Positions 23,369 through 35,280 of a stretch of DNA of 64,000 bases are shown here, piece by piece; positions within the stretch are counted from its first letter, which is position 1; every line of letters starts with the position of its first letter. A program made the translations under genes and the position numbers. The notes below the pieces were generated by a model, which worked only from the letters and a program-made list of their open reading frames with translations, had not been told where the DNA came from and made no database searches. This stretch comes from Begonia masoniana (taxonomy: Eukaryota > Streptophyta > Magnoliopsida > Cucurbitales > Begoniaceae): positions 21,917,432-21,981,431 of the forward strand of contig CM039509.1 in the NCBI GenBank assembly GCA_022432975.1, given 5' to 3'.

Positions 23369-26300
23369 TTAAAAGTCGAAATGTTTTACGCTCAAATGTT
23401 TAAGTCAAAGTTAGACCCTAAAGGTTGTTAGAGGTGGGTCAATTGTCTAAGCCCGTTTTCTTTTAAAGTGTTAAGTAAAAATGAAAAATTTTATTCGATA
23501 ACACGAGGGCTTAGGTAAAGGTTATGTCAATGTAAAGTCAAGTCCTGTGACGGCCCTACGGGGTTGGGGTCGTTACACACATCTTTCCCTTCGTTAACTT
23601 ATTTCTAAACATATCTCGTAACAACACTTAAACTTCCATACGATCCTCACTCTACTAAATCACCCAAAACCGACTTAAAACATATTTAAAACGAATTCAA
23701 TTTTCATGAAAACGAACTGCATGAATCCATTTAAAAACGAAACAATTCCTCCTGTTTAAAAAGAAACTCCAAGCAGTTACATACATCCAATAAAAACCTT
23801 AACAAAACATTTTATAAAACGGTTTACCCAAACGTTCAGAACATCAATACATTTATCTGTCAACTATCCAGAACCAATCATCCTAGAATATTCTATCTAT
23901 ACAATTAAACTATCATTCTATCAGCCTATCGTGTCCCCAAAATACTTACAAACAGCCCCACGGGTCAAAATCGCACCGACTGCACCAGCACACTCCCACG
24001 GACCATCGTTCTTCAACTGATCATTCCTCGGGTGGAGGGATCTCGTCCTCACCTGTGTCTAGATCACCTACACCATAAAGACAACTATAAGATAAAAATT
24101 TCAGCAAGTCCTACGTAAATGTATATGCATGATCATGTATGCTCAATTCTATGAAAACCGTCCTTGTCATTTCATATATCAGTACGTGTCAGTCTATGGT
24201 TATCGGAAACGCTCGACAGATAGATAAGGCACGTCAAGCGGTTAGACAGCCCACACCATCCGAAGGGAGGAAAACTCGCTCACCACGGAACGCCAGGTCT
24301 GAACCTCATCCCCGATAACCCAATGTCATGGTTGTTTACTGTGATACTTTACTTGCCTTTACATGCATCTTCTTTTCGTGAAATCAATGCATAAATTCAT
24401 TTTTCATGATATTTGGAAACTATGATGCATGAGCAATTCAATATAAACATAAATAACGAACATACCATCAAGACACTACAAATACCATCAAAACAGTACA
24501 ATACCATCAAAACCGTCACCACAAGATACCTATAAAACAATCGAACCTAAACTACCCAACCGAAACAATTAGACAAACAATGACCGCCATAAACAAACAA
24601 AGCACCAACGCATCCTCAATCCGATTTCCGACATATGGTGTAGGCCAATCGCCCACAATAAGTCACGAGAACTTACCTCGGGTCCTTAGCAATTCAAGCT
24701 TGGAAGTCTTTGGCCCTGCTTTTGTTAATCTCAAGTAACCTAACAAGACATAAAAATCAAACACTTAAAACACACCAGAATTTTTTCAGATTACACTATA
24801 AATTTTGTCCAACTTCAAACACTTATAACTTTCTCGATTTTCATCCGTTTTCAATGATCCAACCTGTTTTGGAAACCTCATTATGTCTATTTTAACATAG
24901 AATCAACCATTTATCCAAAATAAAATACAATTGCGACAGAAAGACCAAAAACCGAACTGACCGCTGAAATTTTCCAGTTTTTACACAATAACTTCAAGAA
25001 TTCATAACTTAATCAATTCTTAATGAAATCGAGTGATTCAAGTTGCTATGAACTCCTTTAAGAGTCCCCTATCCAGTGATATAATCCATTTAACAAATTA
25101 GAATCAAAGGCTTGGTCAGATCTCAAGAAAACCGAAACTGCCTGGTTTTTAAATCGTAATTTTTTTATCCAACTTCGAAAATTCGTAATAAATCGTATAC
25201 ATGTCCGAATCAGATGATTCAAGATGCTATGCAAACCTTAGGGTATCTAGTTTCTAATAGTTTGATCCATTTTATAACCCAATATCATTAGCTTAGTTGA
25301 AACAGTGCAAAACCGAACCTGCCCTGTTATAAAATTCTAATTTCTTAACACCTTTAATCAATACCATAATCTCTTCATATAAACCCCCAACATGATTTTA
25401 TATCATGATTAAACATCATTTAACAGAAGGAACCAGCAAGAGAACCTGAATTTTGTGCATCCATTAGGGTTTTTCACATTCATAAAAATCCCTAAAAATC
25501 ACTTCTATTAAGCATCCCACCCTTAAGTTTGCATAAACTCTAACCAACTTTTGCCTTACCTTACAAATCTTCAAGGAAATGGAGCTTCAATGTGTGGAAA
25601 TGTCGTCGGCCATGGAGCAGAAATGGAGTTTGTTTGAAGGGGAGAGGAGAAAGAAAGGGCTAAGGGTTAAACATTGGAGTGGTGAGGTGTTTGATTTTAA
25701 GCCTAGTAAATTACCTTTTACTATGCTAACAACTACATGTAGCTTTTAACATATTACATGTAGTTTCTATTCACTTCAACTCATCCACATAATCCTCAAC
25801 GTGAACATCATTCTTACCTCCCCTTTTTATTTTCTTCACACATAACTAATAAAAGCATGATAAGTTTGACTATTCAAACTTTGACTAGTCTTCATCCCTT
25901 CATTTCATTTTTTTTCTTTTTCATTAACTTTTCAAACATCAACTTCTCATTCCCTTTCATTCCATCAAAGCCACAACACCCTTTTTTTTACCTTGACTTT
26001 TTAAATTTAATTAAATGGTAAGAGGTAAGGATAAATGAAAAAGGAGGTATCACAATTTTATTGAATGAAAACACATTCAATTATTTACCTACTTTATTTG
26101 GACTAAAAAGTAACCATTTCAATTCCTTATCCCTTCTTTTTTTTTTCTTTTCTATTTATTTTAACAAATCAAAAATAAGTTTTACACCATTAATTTTCAA
26201 TTACCCACTAACTCTTCCTTCCAATAAATTCCGTAATAAATCTCAATATTCACATTTATTTTATTTCTTCAAAATAAATGTACATTTATCAATACTCACT

Positions 26301-26456
26301 ACAACCCGAGCCGATAAATTGTCGGGTACTACATAGATGGTTATCTGTTCTGTAATTTTTATTGACTACAATGAGAGAGTTACCACTATTTCGCTGTTCA
26401 ATTTTCTTTAGAGTGCTCTTGCACCTCTGGAACTTTAATGTTTTATAGATTATAAT

Positions 26457-29159
26457 TGTTACAACCTGAGAGGGGGCCTAACAGAAACGCCAGGTTAAAC
26501 GATCAACCTCGGAGAGGTCCACCGTCTAACCTAACGCTAAATGCGGAAGTTTAGCACTAATCCAGGACCTCCTCGAAGTAACAAACATAAGAGAGTACAA
26601 ATAATCGTAGAAATACAAGATAAATGAAAATAATTACATGCCAAAATAATGTACAATCTCGAATGTCTTACATAGTACGGAGCTACGGAAAATAAAAGGT
26701 GAGACTCTAGGGAAAAATCCAAACACGACAGGGCTCACTTCCTAGCCTTCCTTCCTTTACCTGTAGAGGGGGGAGTCGATGGGGTGAGTGACAAACTCAG
26801 TATGGGATGTTATACCTACCACTCATGGATGCATGCCTTATCAAATCAATGCACGTTTTAAAAATCAAAACCAGTTTTAATGTTATTCATTTCTCTTCTT
26901 ATTATCCATTTAAAACGGTTAATGGGGCTAACGATAAAATAAGTATATATAGTGAAAATAGGCCCACATCAACAATTCTATCAGAAAAATATATGTCCAG
27001 GTGTACAGTGAAAAGGGAGGTCACTCACGGATCCTCCGAGCCACACCAACATAGAAAGGCCGCGATAACACCAGGTAGGGCCTCATAGGGAGAAGAGAAA
27101 AGGTCAACCACCAGGAGGGACGAACCACTCAGCCCTGGGCCACCGGGACACACGCGCTAGGGCAAGCCAGGAGGGACGAACCACTCAACCCTGGGCCCAA
27201 GGGGACCACGCAGTGGACTTATCATACCGGGGTAACAACGAACAGACACTGGCCAGGTCGGGTAACAGGGCTCGCATAACTCAGAGCCCAGGGGTAGCAT
27301 AGCTCGGACCCCATTCCTCCATTCGCGGGGAGTACCGCACAGGACTAGTAAATTCAGAGTCCTTTCCTCCTACTATCAGGGGGAGTACCCTATCCAAACA
27401 AATGTGGGGAGTACCACAACCACTGAGCAAAACCCCCTGATACTCTTAGCATATGGGCCCAGCTAAGAGTGCCTGACGGTTACCTCCAGTATCAAACTCC
27501 AAATGGCATAGCAGAAATCCAATGCATGAATAAAATCAAATGCAGGTATAAAACCATCTACGTGCCAAACATGACAAATCTCATGACAAATCTCAAATAC
27601 AGCCTGTCGGCAAGGTAAGTAAAACATGGCATCTAAACCCAATAGGAAGTATAAATCAGTGAAAAAGTATACGTGCCACAATATGCAAAATAAACATGCC
27701 AGTAAAAATGCCAACATCAATACTAGTGGTATCCCACCAAAAATAATATACGTGCATGCAAGGCTAAGTATAACGCGGAAAGTATAATAACCCATACCCC
27801 TAGGGCGAGTCCTCCTATCCTTAGTGAACCGTGGCTCCTCAGGAATTGCTTCCAAATCAACAAAATCCTCCAAATCTGAGAAACAAACACAAGGAATGAG
27901 CCCCGTTAAGCTCCAATTCGGTCCAGAAACGATATAAACTACGAACCAGGGCAAAAATGGGCCAAAATGGCTCGGGTTGACTTTTTTGGTCAAAAGTCAA
28001 CGGTTAAAGTCAACGGTCAACGATCGACGGTCAAAGTGAATCGTTGACTTTGACTGTCCGGACCGGTTCGGGTCGGACCTGGTTCAGGTCCAACCAAACC
28101 GATCCGAGTTGGTCCGGGTCGGATCGGTCTGACCCGAACCAACCCAACCAACTGGGCTCGGGCTAGACCCGGCCCAAACCCAAATCGGGTCGGACCAGAC
28201 GGGTTCGACCCGTAATGGGCTGGGTAGACCCAGCCTGATGGGTCGGGTCAAACTCAGCCCATTGGACCCAAGTCTAACCCGGCCCAGAAGGTCAAAGGGC
28301 CTGGGTCCAGCCTGGCTCGAATTTGAATCGGGCTGGGCCAAACCCAGTTGGCCGAACTCGGCCCTAGGCGAGAGTCAACTTGGCCTTGGGCCTGAGTCAA
28401 CTCGGCCCAAAGCCCGAGTTGACTCAGCCCATGGTCGAGTTGACTCGACTGTCAACCACCGAACATTGGCGAAGCTCCGGCGACCAACCGACGATCAACC
28501 CGCGGCGAAAAAATCAAATTTCTAACCTGTTTTTCGCCGAAAATCGCTTCCAAAACGTTTCCAACCACTTTTCGAGTCGATCCCTGCCAAAAACACCGAG
28601 AAATCGACCCCAAAAATTCAGATCTAACAAAACCTAAAACCCGAAACTTCTCGGGCAAAAATCGAGAGAAAGAGGAGTTACCTTCGAAAACGCCCTTCAC
28701 AAACGTTGATCTACTCTTCGAGATGAACGTTTTGACACCAAAATCGCACCGAACGGAGGTCGTTCCGGCGTCGGCGATTCTCTCCTCGCACGGCTTTCTC
28801 TCTCCCCTTTCTCTCTCTCTCTCTCTTCTGGTGGCTTCTGTCGGCAAAGAAACAATAAGGTTTTTAATAAAACCTTATTGTTTTAAATTTTTATTTTATT
28901 ATTTTATATTAAATTTTTATATTAAATCCATTTCATTTATTATTTTACCTACTTCATTATTATTTCACCTACTTCTTTTATTTTGATTTTAATTAATTCT
29001 TTTATTTAATTTTACAATTAATTACATTCGATTTAACGTTCGGTTTCACGAACCAAATTCCTACCGTAAATTAACGAAATTGATCTCAATTATTTACACT
29101 AAAATTCGCGAAAAATTTATTCAAATTTTTACAACTACTAAAAATTGACGGGTTTTACA
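26457..29159 (-). mobile_element. Minus-strand solo LTR (2703 bp) in a TRM5 intron
   Basis: Plus-strand ends are TGTTACAACC and GACGGGTTTTACA, with ATAAT flanking (26452-26456 and 29160-29164). It has no gag-pol. Unusual contents are eight W-box cores in 78 bp (27977-28054) and a GC-rich block of GGGTCGG/GACCCG words (28060-28450). It is a different family from the neighbouring LTRs. Confidence 0.9.
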
Positions 29160-29164
29160 ATAAT

Positions 29165-29720
29165 GGTTTTGTCTTCAACGTCAATTAATAGCTCGATATC
29201 TATTTGATATGGCAGACTGGTTGCCCACTCTTTTGTTTTAGTTTTCTTTGTTCTGTGGGAAGGGTTTGTGATCTGGTTTGTGATCTGCTTTATGATGTCA
29301 ATTTTTTATTATACCTTTACCTTACTACGATTGTCTTTTTAGGGATTGACAGTTGTAGTAAGTTTCCCAAGTCTCTAACCATTACCTCTAGTCATTGATC
29401 TTCACACCATTTTCTCCACTCATCAACTCTTGTTAAGCCATTTTTCTCGTTTTTCATGCTTTGAGCCTCTGTCCAAAATTCATGACTTTTTTGTCTCATG
29501 GTTTCTTTCAGCTTCATTATTGTATACTTGGTTATCCATGCATTTCGTACGTTCTTTTATTTTTTTTTCAGAATATCATAAGTTCTACTCCCTGAATTGA
29601 TTCTCTGATTACACACTACACAGGGTGAGAGGTTAACGGGTGAGATAATGTGCAAAAAGTTCTCATCCTTTTCATTTAAGTTCTCATTTTTCTCATCATA
29701 ATTCCCTTTTTTGCTTCAGT
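29165..29720 (+). other. TRM5 intronic sequence
   Basis: T-rich host sequence follows the solo LTR and ends in TTCAGTTCAG before a possible exon. It contains no recognisable TRM5 methyltransferase-domain exon, although the conserved SAM-binding part would be expected here. I see no other gene in it. Confidence 0.5.
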
Positions 29721-30354
29721 TCAGATGAAAGAAGTGCAAGCTGGGGAAGCAAGCAATTTAGGGTCCGCTCAATTTTCAGATAGGAATAAAGATGCAGTTG
29801 CACCAGTGGTTAAAAGATCTTCACATAGCTGTCAAGAAGATACAGATAAACACCATTGTCAGACATTGGACATTTCTAAATTTTGATGACCTTTTCAACT
29901 TTCAGTTTTACAATGTCAATATTAGAGGAAGTAGTTCGACATGCACACAAGTTTTCTGTGATTCTTCTTGATAAATGTGACTCGGTAAAAATGCATTACA
30001 TTAGATAAATTATAGTATTGTTTTAATTACACTACTACAGTACCTTTTTAATGGAACGTGGAAGTGCCTTAGTGATAATACTAAATTTTCTGCCGAAGGA
30101 AGTGGTTGCAGTGAAGATGGTGTCCCTTATGTGACTGCACGCGAAAAGGAAGCAGAAATAAAAGGATAAAGAACTCCAACGTAGGCTGTACTTGTCCCTG
30201 GGAGCATATTGATCATGTGATAATGAACTTACCTGCTTCTGCCCTGGAATTTCTAGGTACAAATGTGGTTTTTTACTACACCTCAGCGCACCTACTCTCT
30301 TTTTTGTTTTCTTTGATGATCTTTCGTGCCTATCATTACTTGAATTGAGTATGA

Positions 30355-30444
<90 letters not shown>

Positions 30445-30670
30445 TAATGTTTCATCCGGGCAAATGAGGTGCAAGAATTGATTATATTTGTAAGTTTTTT
30501 GGATTTCTCTATTCTAGGCATGTAATGATTACAGCAGTGTTGATAAAGCGGGTGTTTGAAATTGAATCACGTAACGACCATATTCGACGCGGACCCACTC
30601 TCTCTTCTTTACTACTCTGTTATCCGTCTTCAGTCTCAGACACGAACGCCGAACACGGGGAGGAGTAGCA

Positions 30671-33600
30671 ATGGCTTCTCCAACTCTCAAAATTTTTCTC
30701 AAGCTACTTGCAACAATGAATTCTGCCACCCGCGTCACAGGAGACCACCGTTTGGCTCTTCTCCAAGTCATCGATATTGTTCCTGCTCTAGCAGGCTCGG
30801 ATCTCTAGCCTAATTACGGTTTCTACGTTCAACTCTCTGATTCTCTCAACTCCACCTACGTTTCTCTCTCGAGTCATGATAATGATCTTCCTCACCAACC
30901 GTCTGCAGCTCAGCCAGTTGGTCTATGTTGATCGGTTTGAGTTTGATTCTCCAGTTCCACGTGTTTGTTGGATTCAACCCATAGCAGGTCATCATCCGTT
31001 TGTGGGAAGTCCGGATCCACTGGTTGCGAGGATATCTAAATCAAAAAGAGAGTTTGTGATTCAACCAATGTCTTAATCTGATCAATCTGTGGATCCAATT
31101 TCAACGTATTTATCAAGGAAAAAATTTAAGCCTCCTACTTTCGAAACTAAAGATTCTAAGGTTGAAAAGGTCAGGGGTTAGACATGCGCTTGCTCCTCGA
31201 GATAATCTGCCAATGGAAAATTTGGAGAATTGTGAATGAGGAAAGTTTTGTGACAAGCCTTTGCGATTTTCCTCCCCTGCCGGAGTTAAGAGATCTGCAT
31301 CGGCAGGAAAGAAAAATATGGCTGTTGCAGAGAGAGATCCTTCCCCGCTAGGGAAGCGAAAGAGGTCGGCTTCAGCGGTGCCTTCCAAATGTGTGGTTCC
31401 AAGTTTGGTTGCAGCTCGAGAAGAGAATCATAAGTCTTCAAGGGAAGCAGCTATTGTAGTGCCATCTAGGTATCGGCAGCCATCCCCAAGTGGGAGGAGG
31501 CATGCGTCACTTGGTGCAAGAAGGGGTTCACTTTCTCCTGGGTGAAGGCTGTCTTTAAAGGTCTCCCCCATGTTGGTTGGAACTGGTGATTCAGCTACGA
31601 AGAAAAAGATGACAAATATAGTAGCAGGAATTTCCAAGGTCTCTGAAGCTATAGCTGGATCTGCAAAGTCTCTAAGAAAGAGTTGGGATGAGGAACCAAT
31701 AGCTGTAACTTCAGGGGAGCAAAGAGAAGACTTTTTCAAAAAATAAAACTAATGTCGAAACTATTTTACGAACTCAGATACTATTATCTTGCTTATTTTG
31801 TTAGAATTTCTTGGTTGTAATGCAATGTTTCAGGTTGCCATTTCACGATGACTATTGGATGTACACGGTCGAAAACCAAGTATTGATGGTTTTTCAGCAC
31901 GAGAGAAATCAAAATCTGGAGAAAATTCTGAAACTTGTGTATTTTCAGAAGAACCAAACTTAGCAGCTCTTGGTATTATTGTTCAGAACAAGAAAATGAC
32001 TGATGGCAGTGTTTCTCTTGATGCAGTCTCCACAAATCTTGCTAAGCTTGGCAAAGTAATCCATTATACTCCATTTTCTATGAAATCACACTTATTTTGT
32101 TACTAGATTTCCATTGTACTGAAAAGAATGATATTTGAGTGTTTTAAACATTTTGACATTGTAGGAGAGAGATCCTTCCCCGCTAGGGAAGCGAAAGAGG
32201 TCGGCTTCACCGGTGCCTTCCAAATGTGTGGTTCCAAGTTTGGTTGCAGCTCGAGAAGGGAATCGTAGTTCTTCAAGGGAAGCAGCCATTGTAGTGCCAT
32301 CTAGGTATCGGCAGCCATCCCCAAGTGGGAGGAGGCAAGCGTCACCTTGTGCAAGAAGGGGTTCACTTTCTCTTGGGCGAAGGCTGTCTATAGGTTTATA
32401 GGTCTCCCCCATGTTGGCTGGAACTAGTGATTCACCTACGAAGAAAAAGATGACAAATATAGTAGCAGGAATTTCCAAGGTCTCTGAAGCTATAGCTGGA
32501 TCTGCAAACTCTGTAAGAAAGAGTAGGGATGAGGAACCATTAGATGTAACTTCAGAGGAGCAAACAGAGAAGACTTTTTCAAAAAATAAAACTAATGTCG
32601 AAGCTATTTTACGAACTCAGGTACCATTATCTTGCTTATTTTGTTAGAATTTCTGGATTCTAATCAACTCTCGTGGGGCATGATCATATTTTTTGCATTT
32701 TTATGCAATGTTTCAAGCTGCCATTTCAAGACGACTAAGTGGTGTACACGGTCGAAGACCAAGTATTGATGGTTTTTTAGCACGAGAGAAATCAAAATGT
32801 GGAGAAAAATCTGAAACTTGTGTATTTTCAGACGAACCAAACTTAGTAGCTCTTGGTATTACTGTTCACAACAAGAAAAGGACTTATGGCAATGTTTCTC
32901 TTCATGCAGTCTCCGCAGATCTTGCTAAGCTTGGCAAGGTAATCCATTATACTCTATTTTCCATGAAATCGCGCTTATTTTGTCACTAGACTTCCATTGT
33001 ACTGAAAAAAATGATATTTGAGTGTTTTAAACATTTTGACATTGTAGGAGAGAGATCCTTCCTCGCTAGGGAAGCGAAAGAGGTCGGCTTCACCGGTGCC
33101 TTCCAAATGTGTGGTTCCAAGTTTGGTTGCAGCTCGAGAAGAGAATCGTAAGTCTTCAAGGGAAGCAGTCATTGTAGTGCCATCTAGGTATTGGCAGCCA
33201 TCCCTAAGTGGGAGGAGGCAGGCATCACCTTGTGCAAGAAAGGGTTTACTTTCTCCTGGGCAAAGGCTGTCTATAGGTTTAAAGGTCTCCCCCATGTTGG
33301 CTGGAACTGGTGATTCACCTACGAAGAAAAAGATGACAAATATAGTAGCAGGAATTTTCAAGGTCTCTGAAGCTATAGTTGGATCTACAAAGTCTGTAAG
33401 AATGAGTAGGGATGAGGAACCATTAGCTGTAATTTCAGGGGAGCAAAAAGAGAAGACTTTTTCAAAAAATAAAACTAATGTCGAAGCTATTTTACGAACT
33501 CAGGTACCATTATCTTGCTTATTTAGTTAGAATTTCTGGGTTCTAATCAACTCTTATGGGGCATGATCATATTTTTTGATTTTTTATGCAATGTTTCAGG

Positions 33601-34927
33601 CTGCCATTTCACGACGACTAAGTGGTGTACACGGTCGAAGACCAAGTAAGTATTGATGGTTTTTCAGCACGAGAGAAATCAAAATCTGGAGAAAAACCTG
33701 AAACTTGTGTATTTTCAGACGAACCAAACTTAGCAACTCTTGGTATTACTGTTCACAACAAGAAAAGGACTGATGGCAGTGTTTCTCTTGATGCATCTCC
33801 GCAAATCTTGCTAAGCTTGGCAAGGTAATCCATTATACTCCATTTTCCATGAAATCACGCTTACTTTGTACTAGATTTCTATTGTACTGAAAAAAATGAT
33901 ATTTGAGTGTTTTAAACATTTTGACATTGTAGGAGGCTATGGTAAGGAGGTTTGCTTCGGCAGCTGCGGCAACTGCGGCTGAAGCATTGGAAGAAGCTGT
34001 AGCTACCGATTCCAGTATAAGGAAATTAAGGTAATACCCTTTTATCTTCTATAAATAGTAATTGCTCTATTGTTGCTTCTAAATTATGTATTTTCTTGAT
34101 GATCATAATTTTTAAATGGATCTTCTCTAGCTCTGCAATTTACATTTATAGATAGTAATAAAAGCCCGTTGCTCTTTATCTTCGATGAATGAACATATCT
34201 CTGAATTTGCTTCTTAGAGCTTGTAGTCAATATTAGCATGAGCCACCACTTGTTAACCCAAAAGGAGGATACTTTTTCATTTCTTCAAAATTCACTCAAG
34301 CTTGTTAATGGGGATGGATGAATACGTTTCTCTTGATTTTCATCATGCTGATTTTTCGCTATTTAGGATGACATAAGTTCTACGATCAACGGCCAGGATT
34401 TCCAGTCGGAGCAATCCAAATCGGCCTCTCTCTAGGTCGAGGCTACTTTGTCCACCAATCTCGAGATAGTCTCACTCATCTCAACTCAGATCACAGAGCC
34501 CATATCATCTTCGGTGAACTCCACTTCAAAATGACAACCTAATCCTCTACCGGCACCCAATTCCAATGCAATGAAATGGGCAAAGAGTAATGGGAGGAAA
34601 GAAACAATAGAGCTAGCCATGAACTTGCAGTCTGAAATGAAAACGTGGTTTTTACGTTTTGTCAAGGACTCCATTGATGCCGACTTCAAGGTGTTTGTAG
34701 AGTCCGAATCCAAAGCGATACCACTCGATCGAGGCACCATTGCTGCAATCTTGTCCCAGTTGAAGCGGGTGAATGACTGGTTGGATAGGATAGTGTCTAA
34801 AGGAGATAATCAATACACAGAAAAGATTGAGAAATTGAAAAGGAAGATTGAGAGATTGAAAAGGAAGATTTATGGGTTTATGATCCAGCATGTTGGGACG
34901 ACGACACCTTCTCCTTCATCCTCTTGA
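30671..34927 (+). pseudogene. DUF936-family protein, pseudogene with triplicated exons
   Basis: From ATG 30671 the product matches the plant DUF936 family of unknown molecular role. It has an N-terminal domain (NSTYVSLS, then [17 protein letters not shown]), a basic Ser/Arg-rich middle ([14 protein letters not shown]), the segment ALEEAVATDSSIRK (33933-34030) and a C-terminal domain with [19 protein letters not shown] (last exon, to 34927). Lesions: TAG after GSDL near 30809, a frameshift near 30885, TAA near 31073, TAG near 31169, TGA near 31230, TGA at 31543, a further TAG near 34432. The middle exon pair is present three times. The start lies only about 180 bp from the last TRM5 exon, same strand. 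DUF936 genes normally have one copy of each exon. Confidence 0.9.
31330..33930 (+). repeat. Three tandem copies of an exon-intron-exon-intron block (0.83-0.88 kb) in the DUF936 gene
   Basis: Units start at 31330, 32165 and 33048, each with the basic exon (from GAGAGAGATCC), an intron, the AISRRL-type exon (31834-32055, 32717-32938, 33600-33824) and an intron ending ACATTGTAG. In units 2 and 3 that acceptor is fused to the middle of the original first exon. Splicing from the preceding exon (phase 0) into GAGAGAGAT stays in frame. Unit 1's donor is lost (CAG/AT at 31778) and unit 2's acceptor is CAA (32714-32716). Unit 3 has the longest open frame. Confidence 0.92.
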
Positions 34928-35008
34928 TTTTCTTCCTTAAATTAAACATCTACGTATGTATTCCACTCTTTGATTTATGGGTTTCTGTTCAAATTGTATT
35001 TCAAAGAG

Positions 35009-35279
35009 GCTTCCTTCCTTTGATGCAAGAATTTTTTCTGGAGACATTACTTGATTAAAATGCAGCTCTTTGCTACGGTGGATTCTAATAAATTATGGAT
35101 TTTTTCGTTGGCATTGTGATATATAGTTCTGTTTCCGTACTTTGGTCTCAGGATTATGAGCATTCTAGCTACAACCCTGTTGCCTTTGACATAGCAAACC
35201 ACTTCTGTGAGATGGCGGCTGATTATCATACAGAAACTCCTCACATTTTGGACTTCAATAAGTATCCCGGTTTGCGATA
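35009..35279 (+). pseudogene. Choline kinase exon fragment, plus-strand arm of an inverted duplication
   Basis: Intron plus the exon beginning after CTCAG at 35152 ([18 protein letters not shown], then [17 protein letters not shown]), matching the conserved C-terminal part of plant choline/ethanolamine kinases. It is nearly identical to the reverse complement of 36817-37083. It ends where the exon would be spliced, with the donor changed (GGTTTGCGATAG rather than GGTTTGTGAG). The preceding 28 bases (about 34980-35008) instead match the reverse complement of about 37853-37883. Confidence 0.88.
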
Positions 35280-35280
35280 G

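Larger units (their letters stand above)
18076..23577 (+). mobile_element. Plus-strand solo LTR nested in 17506-26333
   Basis: It runs TGTAACGCCCGGG to GGGGTCGTTACA, flanked by CACAT (18071-18075 and 23578-23582). It is related to the solo LTR at 60608-63906: both contain AGAGGAGTACGTGGCC and GGCCCATTTAGTTAGATTTT. It includes a 28-bp satellite (19690-20275), the donor at 19343, the module with TAG at 20370-20372 and a 14-nt micro-exon-like stretch. It is itself split by 20946-23368, leaving about 3.1 kb of LTR. Confidence 0.92.
17506..26333 (-). mobile_element. Minus-strand solo LTR in a TRM5 intron, carrying nested LTRs
   Basis: The plus-strand ends are TGTAACGACC and GTCGGGTACTACA, flanked by TAGAT at 17501-17505 and 26334-26338. 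Read on the minus strand it starts TGTAGTACCCGAC and ends GGTCGTTACA. Without the nested insert 18076-23577 the LTR is about 3.3 kb. No gag or pol sequence is present. It holds the shared LTR module on the minus strand (near 24050-24110), the block GATTCATGCAGTTCGTTTTC (minus, near 23715) and a hairpin cluster at 17780-17910. Confidence 0.9.

Noticed and set aside
27463..27993. Minus-strand open frame of 176 codons with hydrophobic stretches
   Set aside because: It lies wholly inside a solo LTR with matching target duplication and matches no family I know; probably chance.
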